From contig OZ037846.1 of the NCBI GenBank assembly GCA_964035575.1, positions 1,676,106-1,740,105 of the forward strand: a stretch of DNA of 64,000 nucleotides, written 5' to 3'. The DNA comes from Rhynchopus sp. YZ270_cl-10 (Eukaryota; Euglenozoa; Diplonemea; Diplonemida; Diplonemidae). A program made the translations under genes and the position numbers. The notes under the pieces were generated by a model, which was given only the letters and a program-made list of their open reading frames with translations, ran no database searches and had not been told where the DNA came from. Position 1 is the stretch's first letter; each line of letters begins with the position of its first letter. Shown here piece by piece: positions 32,505 through 42,488 of this stretch.

Positions 32505-35294
32505 ATGTACAGCATTTCGCTGCGGCTTGTGGTAGTGGTGCTTCTGCTGCTCGTCTCTGGCGGGCTGGTGGCGATTGTGATGGTTGGTGGGCAGAACGCG
32601 ATTGACGGTGTCGAGGATGTGTGCAGAAACCTGCGTATCAAAGTGTCGGACAGCGTGACGGCAGAAGTTGTGCAGATCATGACGATCCCGTTCACGGGGA
32701 TGGAGCGTGCGGTTGCGCTGACCGAGACGGGTGCCTTCAATGCTGAACGTTGGGATGCGCGCGACCACTACATAAAGGACAGCTTGGACCACATGGTATA
32801 CCACTTTCAGCTCATCGCACGGACGAAGGGCTGGGGCAGCAACCTGTACATCTCAAATGATTACGGCAGTATACTTGTGTGGTACTCCTCTGGCATGATC
32901 GGTTCGAGCCCGCCGTTGGACCAGGTAATTGAAGGGAACCCTACGTGGACGGCTCCGTGCAGGTATCAGTCGAACTGCACACACCCGTCAAACGCAGCGA
33001 ACCACAAATACTGTGTGAACCAGTCTGACCCGTTTGCAGAGTACGGCAGTGTCTGGCCTGAGTGGGCTTCTGGGAAGGGGCAGCAGAAAAGCCTTGGTGC
33101 GTACTACACGCAGGCGGACCCGTCGTGGGCGACGTGGGCTGTGCCGCAGCACCCCACGTCGGGATCGCCCACGCACTGCCGTCCAGGGGCGCAGGGTGCG
33201 AAGTTTGTGTGCCCCGATGGATCGGGCTGTCCTGAGACGAACTTCACGTACCACAGCATCGATGCGCTGGGGGGCACAACGCCGCTGCGAGGCTTCCAAC
33301 ACTTCGACCCAAGGATGCGGTGGTGGTACGGTGACACGAAGGCGCTGCCGCCGCAGACAAAGTACTACAATGCCGTGAAGCTGTGCCTCACGACACTCAC
33401 ACCATGCCTGACCGCGTCGATGCCGCTGCACGTGGAGGTGCCCTCTGTGGGTGCTGTGGTGCGCACACAGGACGGCCGTCTTGGGAGTGTGCTGCGCTAC
33501 GTGCACACCGTGGAGGAAATGCACACACCAGTGGTGGCGATGGAGGGTGGTGAAGAGGTGTGGGGACGGAGGAAGCTGTCTCTGGCGTGCAACAGCAGTG
33601 CTGAGTGCGAGCCCATGCAGATACCAGTGGCGCCACAGACAACTACGTGGAAGTTCTATGGTGTGATTGCATCCGACTACTTTTCGAAGGCACTGGCAGA
33701 CATTGGGTTTTCGTTCAAGGTGTCGAAGACGGGTGGCGTGTTCATCGGTGACTACACACCAGAGGCGAAGCTGTTGACGTCTGGCTTCCCGTGTCCGTCA
33801 ACGTATGTACCGAACGTCGATAAAATGAACTGCTTCATCCGCACTGTGGACGGGAAGACTGACCTCGTGAGCGCCTTCGACCCCTACGCCGGCGACGTTG
33901 TGTCCGGTGTGATGAAGGAGCTCTTCCACCCAGTGCAGGTGGGTGGTGTGTGGCAGTCGGCAGAGCACATGGGGGTGACGGCGGACCTGGATGAGACTGT
34001 GTCGTTTGGCGGGTCGGACTACTGGGTGCGTTTTGTGCCGCTGTCGCCACGCATGGGGGATATCACGAACCTGAACTGGTTTGTGTGTGTTGTGATCCCA
34101 CAGGATGACTACCTTGAGGACATCAAGAAGAACCAGATGGTGACGCTGATTGTGTCGCTGTGCCTGGTGGCCGTGGTGCTTGCTATGCTGTTGGGGATGA
34201 CGCTTCTGTTTGTGGTGCGTCCTGTGATGTTGCTGTTGGCAGACTTCGACAAGGCGTCTGTTATGGAATTGGAAAGCATTGAGGAGCGCAGTGGTGGTGT
34301 TGTGAGCGAGTTTGCAACACTGCAGCAGACGTTCAACAAGGTTGTCCATAACCTGCGTCTGTACCGTCCGTTTTTGCCGCACGGCTGCTTCGGTGGCGCA
34401 GCACCGGACGTGCAAGAGGACGAGACCGTGGAAAGCACGCTCTCCACTCGCCATGACGGTACGTCCATGTCTGAGCGCAGCTCTGGTGCTGTAAGCGACA
34501 GTATCGGGATGCAGAAGGCGGGCCTCGCGTGCCACATGGCGTCGCACCTGAGGCGCAACATCGTGACAGTGGTGTCTGCCTCCATCGACGGCTTCCACGC
34601 ACTCGTGCGCGAGGGAAGTTCAGAGCGTGTGCGCGCACTGCACGCTGATCTGCTCACACGGATGCTCTGTGCTGCTGGGCGACGCTGTTCGGCAGAGCCG
34701 TTCACAGGCGACCGGATGCGCTTCACGTGGAACTCGCTCGCAACGTGCCGCAACAGCACAGCACCGTTCATTGCTGCGTGCCAGCTGGCGGATGTGAGCG
34801 TGGACGGGGGTCACCCTATGCTCGTGGGCGTGGCCAAGGGCGAGGCGCTGTGCGGGACGATGGGCACAGACTCGATGAAGAACTTCTGCGTGGTCGGTTC
34901 CTGCCACTCACGCAGCCTACTGGTCATGGCGCTGAGCAGTCACTACGGCACACCACGACGCATTCTTGTGGACAACGACAGTGCGATGTGTCTGTCTGAG
35001 TCGGAGTACGAAGTCAGTTTTGTGGAAGCCGTGCGACTCAGTGCAGGTATCTCTGAGGATGACGACCGCACGTTGCTGTGGACGATCAAGCGCCGCGAGT
35101 GTGCGAAAGAGGAGTGGATGTACATGATCAGCGCGGGTCTCACAGACAGGGAAGAGTGGCTCATGTTCCTCTCGGGCCGCCACCCGGAGCACCACTACGA
35201 GAACGAGCGCATCTTACACCTGCAGGGGAAGGGTGTGAACGGTGGTGAGTACTGTGGACAGGCGCCTCACATAGGTGTCCTCGAGGCACTGTGA
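32505..35294 (+). CDS. Receptor-like protein with Cache-type ectodomain and degenerate nucleotide-cyclase domain
   Basis: 929 residues from ATG 32505. TM1 is at about 7-28. The ectodomain at about 30-540 includes a Cache-like FDPRMRWWYG motif near 267 and several N-glycosylation sequons. TM2 is at about 545-571, followed by a HAMP-like linker with LYRPFLPHG. Residues about 677-830 resemble a class III nucleotide cyclase: SASIDGF where active enzymes have ADIVGF, a retained GD (GDRMRF, about 735), GVAKGEALCGTMG, then GSCHSRSLL where active enzymes have a GDTVNLASR-like segment. The first metal-binding Asp is Ser and the catalytic Asn and Arg positions are also changed, so catalysis is unlikely. 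A C-terminal EEWMY motif (about 869) recurs in the gene at 37624. Probably a surface receptor; ligand and output unknown. Confidence 0.87.
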   Translation: MYSISLRLVVVVLLLLVSGGLVAIVMVGGQNAIDGVEDVCRNLRIKVSDSVTAEVVQIMTIPFTGMERAVALTETGAFNAERWDARDHYIKDSLDHMVYHFQLIARTKGWGSNLYISNDYGSILVWYSSGMIGSSPPLDQVIEGNPTWTAPCRYQSNCTHPSNAANHKYCVNQSDPFAEYGSVWPEWASGKGQQKSLGAYYTQADPSWATWAVPQHPTSGSPTHCRPGAQGAKFVCPDGSGCPETNFTYHSIDALGGTTPLRGFQHFDPRMRWWYGDTKALPPQTKYYNAVKLCLTTLTPCLTASMPLHVEVPSVGAVVRTQDGRLGSVLRYVHTVEEMHTPVVAMEGGEEVWGRRKLSLACNSSAECEPMQIPVAPQTTTWKFYGVIASDYFSKALADIGFSFKVSKTGGVFIGDYTPEAKLLTSGFPCPSTYVPNVDKMNCFIRTVDGKTDLVSAFDPYAGDVVSGVMKELFHPVQVGGVWQSAEHMGVTADLDETVSFGGSDYWVRFVPLSPRMGDITNLNWFVCVVIPQDDYLEDIKKNQMVTLIVSLCLVAVVLAMLLGMTLLFVVRPVMLLLADFDKASVMELESIEERSGGVVSEFATLQQTFNKVVHNLRLYRPFLPHGCFGGAAPDVQEDETVESTLSTRHDGTSMSERSSGAVSDSIGMQKAGLACHMASHLRRNIVTVVSASIDGFHALVREGSSERVRALHADLLTRMLCAAGRRCSAEPFTGDRMRFTWNSLATCRNSTAPFIAACQLADVSVDGGHPMLVGVAKGEALCGTMGTDSMKNFCVVGSCHSRSLLVMALSSHYGTPRRILVDNDSAMCLSESEYEVSFVEAVRLSAGISEDDDRTLLWTIKRRECAKEEWMYMISAGLTDREEWLMFLSGRHPEHHYENERILHLQGKGVNGGEYCGQAPHIGVLEAL

Positions 35295-36172
35295 TCACCT
35301 GCATATAGGCGGCGGGGTAGGGGTGGGTGGGTGGGTGGGTGGGTGGGTGGGTTATGGTAACACTGGACGTTGTGTGTGCAATACTTTTTTCATTTGCCCT
35401 TGTCAAGTTAAAGGACTGATTCTGATAGCAGTGCCCTGTGCACTCTGTGTTGCCACAAAGGCTCACCAGCCCGCCTCTGACACATATTTCCTTGAAAAGC
35501 TTCACAAAAAAGCACTCAACGAAAAGCAGCATTTTTTTTTTGTCTCGGCGGGTTTTTAGTTCCTGACTTGTGAGTCGATGTTTTTGTTCCCCGTGTCTCG
35601 GTACTTGAATGCCCTCTTTCACGTCAATAATATTTGAACAAAGGTCTTCTCGCACTTCATTTGAAACCACAAATACACGTGTACACACCTTTCCATATGT
35701 TTATCAGAATCGTGTAATTATATGATCATGTGATGAGTAAATGGCAGTATCGACAAAAATGCTGCCGTGGTCTAATCTCCACAGGATGGGATGTTTGTGA
35801 AGACAGCGCTTTTAGGGTAACTTTCTTTTACGTTTTTTTTGGTCACTATTTGGTATTGTTTGATGCGGTTCTTCTGTTTTGTTTTGTTCTCTGTGGTTTT
35901 GAGTGTTCTGCACAACCTTGGAGCGTTGGAGCCACGTTTTCTGACGTTGCCACTTTTGTGACTTCATTGTTCCGAACTCTTTGCTCCGTTCTCTTTTGGA
36001 ACATCCACGCGCAGGGTGGTTGCGTCGTTGCTTTCGGATCGATATCTGCTTTCCTTATCAGTAAGTGCACCCTCATACCCTCTGCTTTTTCCCAATTCTT
36101 TTGTTCAGCTGCTTTTCATGCCGTTCACATCCACACCCAACAGGATTACTTCACAACCAAGAGACAGCAACC
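35295..36172. other. Intergenic region with a G-rich tetramer run after the stop codon
   Basis: A (GGGT)n tract at about 35321-35352 begins 26 bp after the stop codon of the cyclase-like gene and could fold as a G-quadruplex in DNA or in the 3' UTR. The rest, to the pseudogene start at 36173, contains no gene that I can support. Confidence 0.5.
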
Positions 36173-37210
36173 ATGAGGTCCGTGTGTGTGCTGTTATTGG
36201 CCCTCTCACTCAGCAGAGGTGCCACTGCGGGTTTGCAGTGTGCCTCGCAGCAGTCGTGATGCAGTGCCTTCACGTCGTCTCCAGCACCACCTATCCTTGC
36301 GTCTTGCCGAGAGGTCAATGACATACACTGCGCGAATCGGCTGCATAACTGGCAGGTGACTGAGGAAGTGATTGGAAATGAGGAAGTGATGAAGCTGGGT
36401 GGCGATCTGCAGCGTGATGCAGAAGGCATGTTGGACAGGTGTTGCGTGTCGCAGCAGAGAAGCGCAGGGAGACGCAACTGTGCAGGGAGCTGCAGCGTTT
36501 GCGAGAACTCAAGGGCGGAAAGCTCCGAGGAGATGCACTCGCACGGTCTGTGGGGGACATGACACTTCAGCCCTTTGACCGGAAGTACCGGCAGCACACT
36601 CTCGCTCACCAGACCACTGCGCTTCTTTGCAGACTACGTCGTACTTCAAGCCCTCTTGCAAGACCAGGCAACTGCTGAATACTCCGTATGGGATTGCACA
36701 GTCGATCAGTACGTTCTCAAAATGCAGACGCAGCGCAAACGTGACTGCCAACGGGAATATTCGAAGGAGGAAGACGTTCGCAACGAGCAGAAGAACGGCG
36801 ACATCCTGGGAAAGGGAATTGTCACAGGCATCAGCATCACCGGGGTGGTGCGTGCGTACGTGCCTCAGACCGGCGCCCTCGTTTCTTCAACAGTTGAGCG
36901 GGTTGGTGGTGGCGACGAGCCTGTCCACCCTTTCCACACAACAGTTTCCTCGAAGCTCCTCCTTGGCAACATGAAGACGTACATGAGGCACAAGGCGTCG
37001 TACATTGTTCCCTACGATCCTCCTGCACGAATGCACGCGGGCAAAGACGATGACGGGTGGACCACTGCGGGAAGGCCCGAACGCAGCCACAAACGCAAAT
37101 CAGACTTCTCTCACAAGGGAATTAATCGTTCTGGGATGAAGGTCGCGTTCGGCACGACGTCACCGCGGAACGTACAAAGGAAGAGATCTGCGCTGAAGTC
37201 GCGGCGCTGA
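36173..37210 (+). pseudogene. Frameshifted gene with signal peptide
   Basis: ATG 36173 follows a CAACAG acceptor-like site and opens a signal peptide (MRSVCVLLLALSLSRGATAG), but the frame stops at 36259. Coding character then continues in a second frame (VAAEKRRETQLCRELQRLRE, about 36442-36600) and a third piece (36575-37210) that ends in a Lys/Arg/Ser-rich tail. The last piece contains a Lys/Glu-rich helical stretch and a sequence reading GIVTGISITGVVRAYVP. At least two frame changes are needed, so it is a pseudogene unless introns are present. No family is recognised. The MRSV-type signal peptide resembles that of the pseudogene at 19304. Confidence 0.55.
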
Positions 37211-37313
37211 GGAGGAACAGCAAGACTGACAACCTCAAGGGTTATCTTGGGGGTCAGACCAGGGGGTTGCACTCACGAGAAAGTTTTCTCTGGTGGCTTA
37301 GTAAGCCAGTGAG

Positions 37314-37611
37314 TATTTTTTTTTTTCAGGTACTAACACTTTCAATCCGTACATGTCTAGTTCCAAAACAGTGGGGAGGGAGGCAAAAAGGTGGCATTCT
37401 CATGCAATCAATTTTTTCACGTGCGTCCTCTTACAAAAGACAAAAGACACTCCACCCCAGTACTTTCTTAATTCTGGACAATTCAGAATAGTTGTTCCGT
37501 TGCTTGTTACCCTCTTTTGCCTCCCATACTGCGAAACGGGCAGAGGACCCCAACCGGCACTTCCTCGACGTTGCATAGTGATATTGCGTTCCACACACCT
37601 TCACCCTGCAG
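37314..37611 (+). promoter_or_regulatory. Leader region of second cyclase-like gene with two acceptor-like sites
   Basis: A TTTTTTTTTTTTCAG site at about 37316-37330 and a second CCTTCACCCTGCAG ending at 37611, 12 bases before the ATG in an ACCACCATGG context. The second is the more likely acceptor for the mature transcript. Two sites 280 bp apart could mean alternative leaders. Confidence 0.35.
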
Positions 37612-37623
37612 ACACACACCACC

Positions 37624-40080
37624 ATGGAAATACGTAAGTTCAAACCAACATGCACAATCAATCTGACATGGCTGATTGCCATGGCGACAGCGTTCTCCAC
37701 GTGTGCGTCGATTGCCGGCGGGCTGATCATGTACTTCGAGTCTGTCGCAGCACTGGAGAAGACGATTAAGGAGGTGTCTCGTGCTGATTGTTCTAGTGTC
37801 CAGCTGGACCTCTTGAAGAGCGTAGAGGAGGCAAAGTCCATTGTGTACAAGACTCAGAAGTTTTTGTATACGCCGGTGATCAAGTCCCGGGGTCCTATAG
37901 TGGCAGACGAAAATGGGTTCCTGAATGTCTCGAAGTCGGACAGTGCTGAATGGGTTGAACTGCTTCGGCGCTACAAGTTTGGCACGATCCGTCGCAGCAA
38001 GTACCTCTACTCTATCGGTGTTGTGTTGGTGCCTCACGTGTACACGGACTCGGCAGGCATCTACACGAATGTGTGGTACGATCTCACCGCGAGTGGGGGA
38101 CGTGAATTTGTTTGGGCCCGCTCTGGGAACATGATTGAAGGAGCAAACAACATAAATCTGACAAAGGCACATGCAGACCATCTGGATGAGGAGTCTGGCG
38201 AGATTACTGCGTATGCATACAGCTTCGTCATCATATCACTGTACATGCAATACAGCAACTGGGATCCTAATGGGGCCAAAAACTTTAACTTCTCGAATTG
38301 GCCTGAAGGCTACGCGCCACCTGGCTGGTCGCAGGGCACCTCTGGCGCACAAATCCAGCGCTGGCGCGAGCCCCTCCCTTGGTACGCCTCTGACAACAAC
38401 CCTTACGTGTTCAACTCATTCGACGTTATCTTCGCACCCCCACCCCCACCACACCCGTGGTCGGCTTACAAGTACATCTACATCAGCGGCTTCTTCATCT
38501 TCACGGCTTGGGAGGAGGCCATGGCCCAGTACGGACTGGACCACCCGGGAACAGAAGTAATCGTCTTCGACGCGACCACCAACTACGTGTATGTAACCTC
38601 AGACAACAGAGCGATGATCGACAAGTCGTGCGTCATGGCCGGGCGTACGCTGGACATCACGCTGGATAGCTGTGTTGTGACGATTTCGCACTTGCGTAAG
38701 GGACTGCAGGACGCGTGGCAGGAAGTCAAGGGCGAGGAAGATACCTTTCGCATCGCTGATCTCGACGGCGAGAAGCACTTCCTGCGCAGGGCACCCCTCT
38801 TCCGCTTCACGCCCGACGGAGGCAGAGGCGAGGGCGCTGCACCCATGAACGCCTGCATCCTCTGGGTGCGCCCGTACTCTTCTGTCGAGGGTGAGGTGAG
38901 GAACGCGCTGTACCTCCTGATCGGCTTCTCTGCCGCAGTGTTGCTCCTGGACGTGGTGCTTGCCGTGTGTGAGGTGCTTGTGGTCGGTGTGCCGCTGATA
39001 AAGCTCTCTGCTGCGATGACACACCTGCACGACATGGACCTCGTCAACGCGCTGCAGTGCACGGACGCCGCACGCACACAGGTCATTGCTGTCACGCAGA
39101 TCCGCAACGTGATCAACGGCCTTCTCTTCGCTGTGCGGAACCTTGAGCAGTACAAAGCGTTCCTCCCGTCGTCGCTCTTCCAGGCGGAGGACACCGCCGA
39201 CGATGGGTCGAGCGAGCATTCCGACACAAAGAATACTGTCACCAGGACCGTCTCCAGCACACAGTCGCGCACAGCGTCCCGCAGCAGTGCCGCTGTGCGC
39301 ACAGGGAACGTGACGCAGCTGCAGACTGCGTCTGCCAAGGGTGCGCTGCTTGCGGTGCGTGCTGTTGCTGAGGTGGGGCACGCGGAGTACACAACACTGA
39401 TCGGATACCTGCAGGACGTTGTCTCAGCAAGGCGTGGGATGCTGCACGGTATCCAGGCTGTGGAGCACACTCTGTTCCACATCTCGTGGGGGCTGACTGC
39501 ACGCTGCCCACTGTCCTCCTGTGTGAAGTACGCAAGCGAAGTCGCCTCGTTGCTGCCGAATGCACCCACACGTGTGTCCTCTGCTATCGTGTCGGGCTCG
39601 TTCCATGTCGGCAACGTCGGGAACAGCACTCTGCGTGGTGTTGCTGTGTACGGTATTGAAACGTCAAAGTTAGCTGCCTTCCAAGCCTTTTCCGCACACT
39701 GCATGGTGCTGTCCAAGGCAGAGTCGGTGACAGTACTCAGCAGAAGGACGGCTTCTGTTCTGGAGGGACAGTGCGTCTCCCACTACCTGTGCAAATGCGA
39801 CTCGGGTGACAGGATGTGCCAACTTGGTGCAGAAACCGCCCAGCAGAACGAGGAGTGGATGTACCAGCTGGACCGTGACCAGTCCACAAAGGACCCCGTA
39901 CAGAGACTCGTAGAAGGTGAGATTGCCTTTGAGGATATGGCGAGACAGGACATGACGGAGCTGCAACAACTTCTCTTCAACTCAGCTGAAGACGTGAACA
40001 TGGTGTGGTCTCTCACAGCAGGAAGGCTTGGCCCAGTCAGTGTTGTCTCACCTGGTAAGACAGTAGTGGACAGTGTTTAA
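37624..40080 (+). CDS. Receptor-like protein with ectodomain and strongly degenerate cyclase-like domain
   Basis: 818 residues from ATG 37624 in a good initiation context. TM1 is at about 14-38. The ectodomain runs from about 40 to 425, with Tyr/Trp-rich stretches and a PPPPPHPW segment. TM2 is at about 428-455, followed by a linker with YKAFLPSSLF (about 510) matching LYRPFLPHG of the gene at 32505. Residues about 574-720 align with that gene's cyclase-like domain, but the GD motif, the metal-binding Asp region and the catalytic Asn/Arg segment are all absent, so this is a pseudoenzyme further decayed than its neighbour. EEWMY (about 743) is conserved between the two. The two genes are diverged paralogues in head-to-tail order with a pseudogene between them. 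Confidence 0.85.
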   Translation: MEIRKFKPTCTINLTWLIAMATAFSTCASIAGGLIMYFESVAALEKTIKEVSRADCSSVQLDLLKSVEEAKSIVYKTQKFLYTPVIKSRGPIVADENGFLNVSKSDSAEWVELLRRYKFGTIRRSKYLYSIGVVLVPHVYTDSAGIYTNVWYDLTASGGREFVWARSGNMIEGANNINLTKAHADHLDEESGEITAYAYSFVIISLYMQYSNWDPNGAKNFNFSNWPEGYAPPGWSQGTSGAQIQRWREPLPWYASDNNPYVFNSFDVIFAPPPPPHPWSAYKYIYISGFFIFTAWEEAMAQYGLDHPGTEVIVFDATTNYVYVTSDNRAMIDKSCVMAGRTLDITLDSCVVTISHLRKGLQDAWQEVKGEEDTFRIADLDGEKHFLRRAPLFRFTPDGGRGEGAAPMNACILWVRPYSSVEGEVRNALYLLIGFSAAVLLLDVVLAVCEVLVVGVPLIKLSAAMTHLHDMDLVNALQCTDAARTQVIAVTQIRNVINGLLFAVRNLEQYKAFLPSSLFQAEDTADDGSSEHSDTKNTVTRTVSSTQSRTASRSSAAVRTGNVTQLQTASAKGALLAVRAVAEVGHAEYTTLIGYLQDVVSARRGMLHGIQAVEHTLFHISWGLTARCPLSSCVKYASEVASLLPNAPTRVSSAIVSGSFHVGNVGNSTLRGVAVYGIETSKLAAFQAFSAHCMVLSKAESVTVLSRRTASVLEGQCVSHYLCKCDSGDRMCQLGAETAQQNEEWMYQLDRDQSTKDPVQRLVEGEIAFEDMARQDMTELQQLLFNSAEDVNMVWSLTAGRLGPVSVVSPGKTVVDSV

Positions 40081-40517
40081 TTGAATTATTTTTGAGGGCA
40101 GACCCACCAGGGTTTTTTTCTTATTCTGGTGCCCCCTTAGACTAGTGTTACACAAGGATTTGCGGGTTTGCAATGTGGTGCGTAGTTGGAATTGGCAGAA
40201 TTAATTTCTTGAAATTAATGTTTATTTTCTTCTTCTTCTTTCTGCCGACGATATTACTCATTGCACATTATTTTCTGGGGTTAACTTCTCTTACCCAACT
40301 CCCTGGGACCCATTCATCTTCAAAAGTGTATTAACGAGAACTTTTTTGGGTTTTTGGGTACCCAAACCTGGGTATGTGGGTCCACATGGGTCCAAATCAG
40401 GTGGCAATAAAGAGAAGGACCCTTTTTTTATGGCAAATAAAACGCGAAGGGGGCTTCCTAAAACATTTTAAAAAGTGCAAAAGGGGCGCAATATTACGGT
40501 GGCGCCATATTACAGGT
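40081..40517. other. Unassigned 3' flank
   Basis: AT-rich, with runs such as CTTCTTCTTCTTTC near 40229. No gene is supported. Confidence 0.4.
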
Positions 40518-40562
40518 GCGCAACATTATGGGTAAAAATTGGATTTACCCATAATTATGCGC
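40518..40562. other. 45-bp hairpin
   Basis: GCGCAACATTATGGGTAAA at 40518-40536 and TTTACCCATAATTATGCGC at 40544-40562 pair over 19 bp with two mismatches and a 7-base loop. It lies near the outer end of the nested inverted-repeat structure around the piggyBac-like element. Confidence 0.75.
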
Positions 40563-40904
40563 GCTCGTATTCGACGTACAGGCTTTTCCCTAACTTGGGG
40601 CGTTTTTGCAGAAATTTCGAAAAAGAAAGGCAAAAAAAAAGTGCAGCATTTTCCTGTGGTTTTTTTTCCGCCCAGAGGTCGTTTTGTTGCTTTTCCGAGC
40701 CAATCCCAGCTTGTGGTGGGGGATATACGGACAAAATTTTAGTGACTTAATTTTCGCAAATAATGAACCCATACTCGTAAACAAGGGTCATTTTCAGGAA
40801 AATTTGGAAAATTCAGACATTTGGAAGCAATTTTTTCCCTGAAAAAAACAGTGGGTTCAAAACATACCGCGATTGGCATTTCCGGAATGTGTGAATAAAA
40901 CACT

Positions 40905-42319
40905 CTAACCCTTTACGGACCACGACCGATTTTTTCGATTTGCTAGGATCTTCTCTCCCGTAGGTAAAATGTGATCTGATGCATATTTTTGATCGTACCT
41001 GGCCGCAATTGAAAGATTTTGAGCAGATCTTTCAAATGGAGCAGAAATCGAAATAAAATGAGAAAAATGGAAAATGGAAAATTGAGGAGAGCTGATATTT
41101 TTTTCTGAAAATTTTGAAGAAAAAAATTATTCCGGCTGCGCACCTGTTTTTTCGGTTTTCGAAAATGGCTTTATTTGAAAGATAGGTTCAAAATCTTTCA
41201 AAAGAAAAAAAAATCGATCAAAAAGTCCTAGTAGATAATGTCTCACTGCATGGAGAGAAGGTACCAACCAACTACATATACCGTAATTGTACAGAGGTTG
41301 GACAGTACAAAAGTTGGGGCTTTTGGGACTTTTGGCCAACTTGGCATGGTGCTGAACAAAGGTGAACGCCGCATCCCACGCACATGTAATCTGTTTTCAG
41401 ACGCCTGTTTCCCAAGCAAGAAGAAGTTGTCGACCAACACCCTCCTGCCAGTGTCTCTGTACCTTGACCGTGTTGATATAGATTTTGTACCCCTCCCTGT
41501 GGCTTTCCGTACCCTCCCGCCGAAATTTCGAAGGGACCCTCCGAAAAAAATTTTTTTGGTCGCGAAAATCGGTCCAAAAACGGTCTAGATTGCCCCATGC
41601 GTGGCATTCCGGGCAATTTGAGGGCAATTTGGCGTGCAAGAGCCATGTGTGGGGCACCATGTGCCCCCATGCTGCACCCCTTATACAGGGTTTTTACAGG
41701 CAAAAAATGAAAAACGACAGTCGGGCACAAAAAGCCACGGATCGGGGCACAAAGTTACATCCCACCCTCCCTTGGCCCTCGGGACTCCTTTCGGGAGGTC
41801 AGGGCTTCCCTCGGGCCTTCGGCCCTCGGGGAGCCCTGACCTCCCTCAAGGGTCCCTCGGGCTTTGGCGGGAGGGAGGGAAATAACCATTCTGTACAATG
41901 TTCCTCAAAAGACAAAATGCAATAAATACACGGAGAAGAGGCACATCCAGTTCAGGGTCAGGAACTGCAACTACGCGTGTTACTTTGCCCAGTCGCGGGT
42001 ATTTTCCATTATTTTAGTTTCGTTCTGAAGACCGTACAAAATGGTTCCCTGCACACCAAAGTTTGAATCCTCTGATGACTCAAGCGCGTCAGAATGGTAC
42101 ATTATTCCCCAAAAATGACCCAAAATACCCTATTATGTGATAATGCCGGGTGTGGATGAGAGGGGATGAGAGCGTCAAAAAAAATCGAATCTTGCGTCTT
42201 TTGAAAGATTTCGCACAAAATCTTCTCATTTAAAAAAAAAATCTTCAAAAAGTCCTAGTGGAAGCCAATTTAGGTGGTTGCGTGGACATATATGTCCCCT
42301 CTGGTCCTTAAAGGGCTAA
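40905..42319. mobile_element. Decayed piggyBac-like DNA transposon with CTAA duplication
   Basis: The element spans 40909-42315 (1407 bp). Its ends are 14-bp inverted repeats with one mismatch (CCCTTTACGGACCA and the complement of TGGTCCTTAAAGGG), flanked directly by CTAA on each side (40905-40908 and 42316-42319). TTAA-type duplications and CCC-ending termini characterise the piggyBac superfamily; CTAA is a known kind of variant. On the minus strand near 41434-41363, VDNFF is followed 11 residues later by HVRGMRRS, resembling the DNxF(T/S)...CGTxR motif of piggyBac transposases, but the surrounding frame is broken. A GGACATATATGTCC palindrome lies at 42283-42296. It is non-autonomous as it stands. 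Confidence 0.6.
41793..41845. other. Strong GC-rich hairpin inside the piggyBac-like element
   Basis: GGGAGGTCAGGGCT at 41793 and AGCCCTGACCTCCC ending at 41845 are complementary, with additional inner pairing of TCGGGCC and GGCCCTCG around a TTC loop. Outer flanks (CCCTCGGG on both sides) extend the pairing weakly. It may be a transcribed structure or a cruciform-forming site. Confidence 0.8.
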
Positions 42320-42488
42320 AGTTCTATTATTCTGAAATATGAGATTCAATGGTTCTCAAGGAAATCCTAGGCAAATTCCTTCGGTAAAAAAAGTGTGCAT
42401 TTCCAAAATTTCAAATCCGCATTTTGGGAGGCAGATTTAGGGAAAAGCCTGCGACCGTAATATAGGGTGTCCTGGGGCACCACACTAA

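Larger units (their letters stand above)
40579..42441. repeat. Outer inverted repeat interrupted by a transposon
   Basis: CAGGCTTTTCCCTAA at 40579 and its complement at 42427-42441 mark inverted arms with further patchy similarity inward. A fragment of the same sequence lies at 19022. The piggyBac-like element at 40909-42315 sits inside, so it probably inserted into an older repeat. Confidence 0.5.

Noticed and set aside
32505..35294. Active adenylate or guanylate cyclase
   Set aside because: The first metal-binding Asp and the catalytic Asn/Arg positions are replaced, so I call it cyclase-like only.
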